Source: Hydractinia symbiolongicarpus (taxonomy: Eukaryota; Cnidaria; Hydrozoa; Anthoathecata; Hydractiniidae). From it: DNA of 64,000 bases. How positions within the stretch are numbered: position 1 is the first letter of the stretch; each line of letters begins with the position of its first letter. Of this stretch, positions 36,901-48,900 are shown piece by piece. The DNA lies in assembly GCF_029227915.1 (NCBI RefSeq), contig NC_079880.1, positions 15,892,001 through 15,956,000 on the forward strand, in the 5' to 3' direction. The notes beneath the pieces are model-generated. The model was given only the letters and a program-made list of their open reading frames with translations. It was not told the DNA's origin and made no database searches. The translations under genes and the position numbers were made by a program.

Positions 36901-39900
36901 TTTTCATCTTAAAAATCTGCAAGAAATGCCGTGTTTAGTAGATCATAGGATTGTGTATGTCTCAGCATTAGTTCAAGAATTGATAGATCCAACATCTATC
37001 AATTCTTAAACTAATGCTGAGACAGGCACGATAACTATATGAGGTGTAATGTACATTGAGGGTGAGTCTTTGTTTTATTTTACTTCACTATGGTTTAAAT
37101 CTTTAGAGAAAGCCTTGAGAAGCTTGAAATATTTTTAATACTATGCTTTTTTATATAGGTTAGGTTGAATTATATTTTCCTGACATTTTACCAACATTTT
37201 CTAACTAAGAATCCTGACTTTTTTCTATCATCATAAAATAAAAGATTCAAACAGACATTAAGATTTTAGCTGAATCCAATATACATAAAAAAAAACAGGA
37301 ACAGAGGATGAAACAAATACCAGCTGAAGATAGAACTGACAATAAAGAATATTGTATTAAAATAATATGCATATGTAAAAGGGACTTAGTGGAAAGTTTA
37401 AAATTCCTGTCAATTTTTCCTGATATTTCATAAAAAGACCAAATTTCGCCTATGTTCCCTGTGCAGCAAGGACACACATTTTCATTGAAAACAAAGCTTG
37501 TGGATCTATGCACTTTAACTAATATGTAAGCAACTTAATTGTAAACTCCAGCTCTTTACCCCCTCTCTGAGAGAGAGATTACTTCATAGAAAAGGAAATA
37601 AAAAAATTGTAGACAAAAATTCATTCTGTAGTGCTACAACCAGCGTACGATGATGAGTATAAGCTAGTTTTGCAACTTTCCTTAAAACTTATTCTACAAA
37701 ATAAAATGTTTCCTATGTTTTTAGTTGAGCCGAAGTTAACCAGTTTTAATTCAATAAAACATCATTATCATCATTCTCGGCTTAAAGTCTGTTTTCCATG
37801 CCAGCATGGGTTGGACGGAGTATATTAATGACCCTCTTCCAGTCTGATCTAGACTGTGTTAGATCTAAACTTAACTTCCTCTGTATCAAGTCTGTCCTTA
37901 TAAACTCCTGCCAAGTCTTTCTTGGTCTACCTCTTGGCTTGGCCCCAGGAACTATCAAGTCTCTACACTGTCTTACCCAATTATCCCTCTCCATTCTTTC
38001 CAAGTGCCCCAGCCAATTCAATCTTCTTATCTGGATAACATCTCTAATTCTACGGATATTTAGCCTGCTTCTTACCTCATCTGAACTCTTTCTGTGTCTC
38101 AGACTGGCGTTACACATCCACCTAACCATTCTCATATCATTCCTTTCTAAACGGTCAAGATCTTCCTGCTTCACTGCCCATGTCTCACTACCGTACAACA
38201 TAAAACTTCTTACACAGGCCTCATACAACCTACCTTTTACCTCAATTGACAAGACTCTGCTAGTCAAAAAAAGGAATCTGAACTTTTTCCAAGCAGAACC
38301 TATCCTTCAAGTAACACTTCTTCCAACACCCCCTTCACTGCCCAACATATCACCTAAGTAACAGAAGTTCTCAACTATCTCTAACGCGCCACTGTTGTAC
38401 ATTATTAAAGCTGGAAATACTTCATTCTCTATAATCTCACCTTTGCAACGCTTGCATACAAACTGAATATCAGTTGTTAACCTTCCACCAATACTACTGC
38501 ACTTCTTATGTACCCAATGCTTGCAAGTCTGACAAAAAATTGAGTTACTACCAACCCCTTTCCTGCAAACTCCACAAAGCCACTTTCCAACTACAAGTTC
38601 ACACTTGGCTGCAATACTACTAATCATGACTTCAGACTTTGCTGTGTTCACCCTTAGCCCTTTCTCTTCTAGTCCTATCTTCCACTTCTCAAACTTTTCA
38701 ACAATAACTCCCATGGACAACCTGTACTGAATTCCATCAACAGCGCTTCTAAGACTAGAACAAACAACAAAGGACTAAGTACAGAACCCTGATGTACACC
38801 AACATTTACACTAAATTCATCACTAAGTGAATCGGTAATCCTGACATGACTTCTAGCATTGCTGTATATAGACTACCATCGTAACTAGCCACTCATCCAC
38901 ACCTAATTTTCTCATAGCCCACCAAATAACTTTACGTGGCACTCTATCAAAAGCTTTCTCTAAATCTACGAAGGAAAAATAGAGATTCTTTCTCTTTCCT
39001 AAATAATTTTCCTGAAGCTGTCTGAGTAAAAATATTGCATCTGTAGTGCCAAGCCCTGGAACAAAACCAAATTGCATCTTATCTATATCAAGTCTTTCTC
39101 TAAGTAACTTATCATCACTCCTTCAATAACTTTCATTACTTGATCGTCAATATGACGTACCAAACCTTACCTGCTTCATCAAAGACTGTCTCAAATTTTG
39201 ACACCTGGTACTTGTTCAAATCGGAATAATTGAGTCTTGTTGATTAATTAGCTAATAATACTGTCTTGGCCAAAACACGGCTATATTTAATTTCCTTAAT
39301 AATAATAATTCCTTAATAATTTTTTGAGTCTTTTTTGATCAAAAATGCCTTAGCGTATTTCAATTTCAAGGTACAAGTACATGGTACAAACGTTTTGTTT
39401 TACAGGGAAAACCCTTTTAACTATTATCGTATGATTTTTTAACTTTGCGTCTAAAAAATATTTTTTATTCTAGCGTGACACAGAAGCCTAAAGGAAAAGA
39501 CAGAAAACTTGGAGTTTAAAACATTTTCTTGTATGTAAGGATTAAAATGAAGAAAAAGAAATGTCTTGGTTGTTGTGCTATTGGTTGCTCAAACAGGTCT
39601 AATAAAGAGAAAATCTACATCTTTGCACACAATGGCTCTACAATATTCGAGAGGACTAGAAACTACCAAAATCTCTAGAATTGCTCCAATCAATCACAAC
39701 CACTTAATTTTTAGAACAGACAGTTCACATTTCTAGTTTCCACATAATTTGTATATTCGTGTATTCTCTGAAATTTATTTGTCTAATTGATAGACAATTT
39801 AATATGTACAAAACCACTAACAAAAGGTGATAAAAAATGCTTTGCTTGGAAGGTAAATATCACAACCTACTTTGGCCAAGCAATGCTACCAACATCACGA

Positions 39901-42900
39901 GTATGACCAAATCCAGTAGCAACACAACAAAATTCATTATTGTCCTCATTCTTGCACCAAACACGAATTGTGTTATCCTAATTCAAAAATTAAACATAAG
40001 ATAAAATTAACGGTATTAATGGTGGTAACCATGCAATTTAATTTTACTTGTCTACATAGCCAGTCTCTTTCTTTTCAGAAATTCATAAGAAACTGTCCTT
40101 AATTTTAACAGATTTATGTCACACTGGGAAGTTAGTTAATGAGCAAACTACATATTCTGATCAGGGTCAATACTCTTTATATAAATGTACTGAGGATAGC
40201 TAAGGAGCTTGTTTACAGTTTTGTAGAAGATTTTGATGCTAATATGATGAGAAATAATGAGATATTGATTTTTCATCATCATCATCATCATTCTCGGCTT
40301 AACGTCCGTTTTCCATGCTAGCATGGGTTGGACGGGGTATATTAATGACCCTCTTCCAATCTGATCTAGACTGTGTTAGATCTAAACTCAACTTCCTCTC
40401 TATCAAGTCTGTCCTTATAACCTCCTGCCAAGTCTTTCTCGGTCTGCCTCTGGGCTTTGCCCCAGGAACTATCAAGTCTCTACACTTTCTTACCCAATTA
40501 TCCTCCTCCATTCTTTCCAAGTGCCCCAGCCAATTCAATCTTCTTATCTGGATAACATCTTTAATTCTACAGAGACTTAGCCTGCTTCTTAGCTCATCTG
40601 AACTCTTTCTGTCTCTCAGACTGGCATTACACATCCACCTAACCATTCTCATATCATTCCTTTCTAAACGGTCAAGATCTTCCTGCTTCACCGCCCATGT
40701 CTCACTACCGTACAACATAACACTTCTTACACAGGCCTCATACAACCTACCTTTTACCTCAATTGACAGGACTCTGCTAGTCAATAAAGGAAGTAACTCT
40801 CTAAACTTTTTCCAAGCAGAACCCATCCTGCAAGCAACACTTCTTCCAACACCCCCTTCACTGCCCAACATATCACCTAAGTAACAGAAGTTCTTAACTA
40901 TCTCTAACGAGCCACTGTTGTACATCATTAAAGCTGGAAATACTTCATTCTCTATAATCTCACCTTTGCAACGCTTGCATACAAACTGTATGCCAGCTCT
41001 TAACCTTCCACTAATACTACTGCACTTCTTATGTACCCAATGCTTGCAAGTCTGACAAAAAATTGAGTTACTACCAACCCCTTTCCTGCAAACTCCACAA
41101 GGCCACTTTCCAACTACAAGGTCACACTTGGCTGCAATGCTACTTATCATGACTTTAGACTTTGCTGTGTTTACCTTCAGCCCTTTCTCTTCTAGTCCTT
41201 TCTTCCACTTCTCAAACTTTTCAACTAATTCTTCCATCGACTCTGCTATGAGAACCAAATCATCTGCATACAATAACTCCCATGGGCAACCTGTTCTGAA
41301 CTCCATCGACAGCGCTTCTAAGACTAGAATAAACAACAAAGGACTAGGTACAGAACCCTGATGTACACCAACATTTACACTAAATTCATCACTAAGTGAA
41401 TCGTTAATCCTGACACGACTTCTAGCATTGCTGTACATAGACTGAACCATCGTAACTAGCCACTCATCCACACCTAATTTTCTCATAGCCCACCAAATAA
41501 CTTTACGTGGCACTCTATCAAAAGCTTTCTCTAAATCTACAAAGGCAAAATAGAGATTCTTTCTCTTTCCTAAATACTTTTCCTGAAGCTGTCTGAGTAA
41601 AAATATTGCATCTGTAGTGCCACGCCCTGGAACAAAACCAAATTGCATCTTATCTATATCAATTCTTTCTCTAAGTAACTTATCAATCACTCTTTCAATA
41701 ACTTTCATTACTTGATCAACCAACTTCAAACCTCTATAGTTACCCCTTTCTAATGCATCACCCTTGCCCTTGAAACAATTCACTATTACACTCGACTGCC
41801 ACTCACTCGGAATAACACCATCCTTTATAATCTGGTTAGCAAGACTTGTAATAAGCTCAACTCCAATATATCCAGATGCTTTTACCATCTCTGCTACAAT
41901 ACCTGATACTCCAGCAGCCTTGCCAATCTTCATTTTCCTAATAGCCTCCACTACCCATTCTGTCTTGATCTGTATGGCTGGCCCTTCTACGACATCATCA
42001 TCAGACAAATTATCCTCGTCCCAATCAAACTCAGTGTTAAGCAACCTCTGATAATGATTCTTCCAAGCTACCCTTTTCTCCTCCTCTGTGCTAGCCAAAA
42101 CACCTTCATCATTACGTATACACTTCTCACCTACAATATCTTGATTAGTCTTCTTCATTTGCTTTGCTATCTTGAATACCTCATTGCGCTGGTCTTCCCT
42201 TCTTAACACATCTGCAAATCTGTTTCTCTCTGCTTCTGATTTTGCCTTATACACTGCTGTACGAGCCCGACGCTTAGCTTCTAAGTAAATATTTTTACTA
42301 CCACCTGACTTCCACTCTTTCCAAAGTTTCCTCTTTTCCTTTATACACTGGTCAACCTCATTATTCCACCACCAGGTCTGTCTATGTCTAGCTGGTCCTT
42401 TCGTCCACCCACAGGTATCATCAGAAGCTTCTAGAAGACAATTCTTCAAAGTAGTCCAAGTACTTTCAACATTGTCACTATCACATTGACTATTGTAGGC
42501 TAACTGCTGAACTTTTGCACTAAATTGTCTTGCTACAATCTCTTCCTTCAGCTTCCAGACTTTTCGACGGGGCCTGTACTTTCCCTTGGCTTCTCTGACA
42601 CTCTTCAAGATAATATCACAAACCAGCAACCTATGCTGGGAAACACACTCTTCCCCCGATATAACTTTCACGTCCTTCACCACTTTCTTGTCTGACTTTC
42701 TAACCAAAAAGTAATCTATCTGTGTCTTACAACCACCTGACTCATATGTTATCAGCCTACTCTGTCTCTTACTGAATGATGTGTTGCAAACCACCATGTC
42801 CGTTGCCATGCCAAACTCAAGCAATCTCTCCCCTTCCTTATTTCTGCTTCCAAATCCATAGCCTCCATGCACACCTCTATAACCTTCAGATGACTTCCCA

Positions 42901-45900
42901 ACATGACCATTAAAGTCGCCGCCCACCATGACAAGTTCAGTGTCTCCAAACTTTGATGTGACTGCTATTAACTCATCATAAAACTTATCTTTATCTTCCT
43001 CACTGAGTCCACACTGTGGAGCATAAACTGACAGAAAAGTGACAATCCTATTACCTATCAAAAACTTTATCACTATAATACGACTATTAGCACGCATAAC
43101 ATCTATTACTTTTTCTACCCACTTCTCTGCAACGAATATGCCAACTCCTCCATATCCATCACTATTACCAATCCAAAAAAGCTTATACCTTGCCCTCCTA
43201 CCTTCCACAAATCTCACTGAAGCTCCTCTCCACCTAACTTCCTGAACACAACACATATCAACAGATCTACGTTCTAACATTTCAACTACTTCACCTGCTC
43301 TACCTCTCAGAGTACCAACATTTACACTAGCCATCCTCAACCTAGTGTTATCTACCTTGTGATGTGATAGCTGGGTAACGGTCTGACGATGCTCACATCT
43401 GACATCTGTCCTACCGTGCGCGACACCTTCACTCCTTAGAGTTCCAGCCCCGTTTACGCAGTTTGTCTGATTAACTATTCTTACGGCCATTAATAAAGAG
43501 TTTTGGCATTGTTTTACAGCTGGATGCCCTTCCTAGCGCCAACCGTTCAAAGACCGGACTGGGTGTTTTTTAAAGTGACACCATCACTATGTGGCATTTC
43601 ATGGGACTTCCAAAATCGCCCCTTTAAACTAAGGTATGGTGGAGGACGTTCAACTCCTCTCTTGTCTCTTAAGGAGACCCTTCACCCAAGCCGATTTTTT
43701 TCATGTTTATGATTTTTCTTTAAAAAAAAAAAAAATTTGTGTAAGAAAAACACAAAGAACAGGTGCAAAACTAGTTTGTAGATGTAAGTGTATATTTTTC
43801 ATGCTTTTGCATGTTGTATGAAGATGAATATAAATATATGCTAAGCCATATGAAAAACACTATGCAATAAATAATTTTTGAACATTACATGTATTTTTAC
43901 CATAGAAAAATAAAGGCATCTTAAATACAAAGAAAAAATAACTGAAACAAATTTTTTGCCATTTTTAATAAATTTATTGTGTTAAACTATTACCGATGCA
44001 GGTCCTGCATTCTATTCTGGTATAAAATCAATAACTTAAGGTAGCAGTAACCTTTTTTTAGCTTTCCAAATAGCTTAATTATTTACTCTGTTTTATTTAT
44101 ACCATTTTTCACATCTCCTGAAAATATAGGCCTTAATACATAATAAAAAGATTTCAACTTAACACTAAAATTTCTGAGTCAGCAGAAACTTCTATTTAAA
44201 AATGTATCATAAACAAGAAAAAAATCGGCTTCTACGAGTTCCAACTTTTTACAATCTTGTTATTATTCATCAGCTTCTGTTTTTAAATGAACCTTGGGTA
44301 ACCCTTTTAAAACGGTGTGCGGATTTTTTTTGTTCATTCTTATTTGTTAACAATAGCCTTTTGTTTTTCAAATTTAGAGTATGCTAACCTTGTCCCCAGG
44401 CCTTTTGGTTCAGAACTGCTCTGCACCTTCATGATTAGACCTTTTAAAAGCATACATCATACATTTGATGCCCAAGGAAACCCTCATAATTCCATTTTTA
44501 GTGTCGACAAATAACTACTGTGGCTATATTCGAATTATTTTAAACTTAACAAAGCACAAAAAATGTTTTAGCTACTCCTAAATAAAAAGAATTATTTTTA
44601 CTGGAAAAAAGCAAAAGGAAAATAAAAAATAAAATAATAATAGCTAATTGCGTAAATATTAAAGTTCAATGCAGAAAAAACGGCATTTTATTAAATACAT
44701 TTTAGCGTTTTTCAATGATTTAAACAAACTGCATTGGTGAGAAACTGTTTTTAATGATGCAGTTGAAGCGCAACAAATATGGTGACTGATTTTTTGTTAA
44801 GAGTTTGTTGTTTGTGCATTGCGGTAGGAGGCAACTGAACTATCACACGTCTGATCACACAAGGGCCGGGGGACTTTTTATGTGCGATTTCACCACGTCA
44901 AATAATTGCCAACGCGAAGGTACCGTATTATCCGGTTTATAAGGGTTACAAGTTGATTTTCACGACTTCCACTGTTGGTGCGGGTTATAATGTGGTGCGG
45001 GTTATGTTTTATATTTTCTGTCATTTATTGTGAAATTTAAAGTTTATACATTCAATGAAGAAAATAGTACCAACGGGTTAAAATGCGTACATTAATACAA
45101 CTGCATGCGCGATCCTATATCTACGTAATCTTACTTAAACTATGTGATATAATTTTTTTCACACAGTGAAATTGCTTTAAATTTCTATTGCTTGCCAGTG
45201 CTAATATTACGAGCTCTCTCTGAAACACAATTTTGGAGATCATTTTTCTTTTGTGTTGAATGTAATTCTAATCTATTTATATTTTTGCAATCACATTGGG
45301 CACATTGAAATGATTTGCTTCTGGTAATAGAGCAATATAGCAGGTATCATTTTTAGGTTTAATTGACACGTATTTCACAACCTAGTGCCCAAGACTTAAT
45401 TATTAATTCCTGTTAAAAATATTGAAAAATGTTAAAATTAAAGTATAGAAAATAATTTTCTTTTTTTATCTTTGCTACCTTCGAGCAACAGCTGGCCACT
45501 GAAAATATCAAAAATAAATATAAAATACAATTGATAAGACACACGCAACTATTTCCTCCTCATTGCTGCCATTATTTTATCATGCACATTGTGATTGCTG
45601 AGGTATAAATAGATAACAAAATTCTATAAACATTAGAAAAGAACGTTCCGTACATCGCTGTTATAGACAATCCGTGATAATTATTATGTTGTTTATTTTT
45701 ATGCGAAAAAAACTTAAAAACACATAAAATTTTACTTTAGATTTATAACCTGATAGCATGGGTTTTTTATTTTTTATTTGTTTGTTTGTTTGTTTAATCG
45801 CAGGAAGCAACTAATGTTTACAAATAAAAGGAAAACAGCATTGTCAAATTAATTTTAATCCATTATTATTTCAGAAATCGGAGACAAGGAAGTTAAGACT

Positions 45901-48900
45901 GAGAGAGTCGCTAGTTCAGACACTCGGTTCTCGTGCTTGGGGTTCACGAGTTTAAGCGTCCCCCACTTGTCTCCATCATGAAAAAAACAGAACACACGCA
46001 CATTATAAAATAATTAGGGAAGTAAAAATACGCTGAATTTTTTTCTTAACATGATGCGGGTTATGCAAAGGTGCGGGTAAGTAAAACACATCGATCGAAA
46101 TTTTATGCGGGTTATACGAAGGTGCGGGCTATCTGATAGCACCTAGTTTATAACTCCCTAAAACGGCTGAGCTGCGGGTTATACGATGTGTGGGTTATAT
46201 ACCGAAAAATAGGTTCTGAAAATATGTCGGTAATTACGTCTGCAAATGCTGAGTGCCATCTCAAAGGCTGTATCCACCCAAAATTCTATTTGTGCTGCAG
46301 CTCCCTCTTCCTTCCCTCTTCAACTTTTTACATAACTTTTTATGGGCTTATAGTCACACGTTGATATTTTGTTACTTTTATTTGCCTTCCAAAATATATC
46401 CATACACAAATGTGTGGCATGTAAATCAGTAAATTTCACAAACTGGGTCTTAAATAAAAGTCCTTTGAAATAAAAATCATGCACAACCAGCGTCTCAACA
46501 AAAAGTTATAACAGTCAGTAATAATTAAAGCGCTACTGAAATATTACATAACAGGTTCACGTGCCACTAAAAAAGGCTGCAGCTAGAAGGAAAATTTTTA
46601 ACGAAGAAGAAGGTCAAAGATAACCAAGATGGCGGTAGAAGAGCGACAAGAAAAATAAATATTTAAAAAGCTAATCTGGAGTTACATGAAGTTTTAACAA
46701 AAAGTGAATATATCATTTAGCATTTCTCATGCAAATCTTTCAGATGAGTCCAAATTGTAAAAGTACCTCGACTCCCTTTAATACAATCAAATATCAGGTA
46801 AAAAATTCTTCCAATGACCTCACAAGGATCAAAAATGCCTAATGCCTAAAATAGACCAATGTTGTAATAAATATAAATTTCTCATGCAATATTGACCTTT
46901 ATTGTTGGTAGATTTATTTATTGAATAGAAAAAAATTGATTTTATATAAAAAGTTTAATGACGTCATTAGTATAAAAAGGACGTCATTTTTATATGAAAG
47001 TTTCTTATTCTAACGATAAATGTAAAAAGCTATGTTATGCTAAAAATATTGATGACCATGATATTTAATGATTTTTATTTTTTATATTTTTTATTTTTTA
47101 ACAATATAATGACATCATTGGGATCAGAAATAACGTCATTTCTCTGGATCAATATATTTTTTAAATCTGGTCTGTATTTTATCCATAGGACCCATATCTC
47201 CTTAGAAAAACCTTAGTAACCACCTAGTAACGAATATACATGTAATAAATATTTTTATAACAAATACAACATCTTGATGCATGTCAGCAGTTTCTAAAAT
47301 TTTAAACAAAGAATTGTATTAATGCAATTTTCCGCCTCCCCTCCAGAATTGTTTTTCCACTACAAGCCCTAATGAAAGTTAGGAAAAGTCAGCAAATTTC
47401 AACACTCAATTACATGCCACACAAAATTTATGCTAAGTGAAAGACGACGTGGGCACCTTATGCCCCCCACCCCTGCTAATAGGGTTAACTATTAACCTAA
47501 AAAAAAGCGTTATTACACAAATTATAACAAAACAAAAATACCTTTGAGCATGAAGCAATGTACTTTCCATCGTAACTGACATCAATAGATAACACAGTTC
47601 CTAAACAATTATGCCACAACAAAATTTCATCTTAAATGCTTAATGAAAATAAAATAGCCATCTAACATAAATCTTTGTATATTGTATATTGTGAATATTT
47701 TTAAAATTGCCAGTGAATGTTCAATTTTAAACTTTTACCTGTATGACCACGTAATACTTCTGATGTCAATTGTTCGCGATGTATTACTTTTATTTGTTCG
47801 CTATTTGTTGCTAAAGCAACACAATCTTCATTTTCACCAAAAAATTTAATGTCTAGCACTTCATCATAATATCCAATAAACTAAAAACAAAAATACTTCC
47901 TAAGTTAGACATAATAATCATTAGCATAACCAGTTATGTAAACACACTTTTTTGTAAGTTTCATAGTTAGTTTAATGTCCAGTCTAAGTCTTAATCTATC
48001 CTTTGCATCACAGTATCATGCTCCAGCTAGTACCAAGATTCTTGCCAGGTCATAAGTATTGACTATTAGATAGCTAGCTTGTGCAATAATAAACGTATTC
48101 TGCATTTAAATGTTGCTCAAAGCAAATAAAAGTACTTAAATATATAATTGAAATAAATAATTTTTAAGCTAAAACCAAACAGGTATACTATACACAAACA
48201 TAGTTAGTTTGTGATAGCAATACCTAAAAGGAACAAATTTTTGTGATACAAACATTCAAGAAACGAAGAAAAATAACTTTTGTAAAAGACCCCTTTTAAA
48301 ACTTTTCACAAGAAATTACTTAAGCAATTAAGCCTTTTAAAATTTTTCACAGGGTCTAACTTTTTCCATTTTGGTTGAAAATCTTAAAATTGCGTTTTCA
48401 TTCGCGTATTTAAGAATCTTCTTTACATTAATTTAATATATGTAAATAAATGAATATGTGATGCTCTCTAGGAAAATCGACCACTTCTATTTTTAATTTG
48501 TATTTTTAAAACAATAGAATTCCGTATTTCGTAGTTTTGAAAATACGAATTGTGTATTAAAAATATGCGCCATTTTTTTAAAAACTGTATTTAAAAATAC
48601 GCGTATTTATAAAAATACGCATTTCTAAAAATACCCTGTAGATTTAAAATACAAAGACACAAAAAAGTAATGTCTGGCTAGGGATCGTCTCCAAGATCGT
48701 TTTATTTTTTATACGAATTGAGATAAAAAGGTCCCTGCAGAGCTTCAAAGTTGCCATATTTTGTTCTAAAATGACGACGTCCCTGCGAAGCTCTAAAGTT
48801 GCCGTATTTCATTCTAAAATAACGAAAAACGTCCCTGCGAAATCAGAGCCAATTTAAAACCTATTAAAAACTTTTCTTTTCGGTTTTTCACACTTTAAGG

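Noticed and set aside
37798-38361. 187-codon plus-strand ORF over the RTE copy (also 40315-40884)
   Set aside because: Antisense of the RTE C-terminal coding; low-complexity Leu/Ser-rich translation without a domain.
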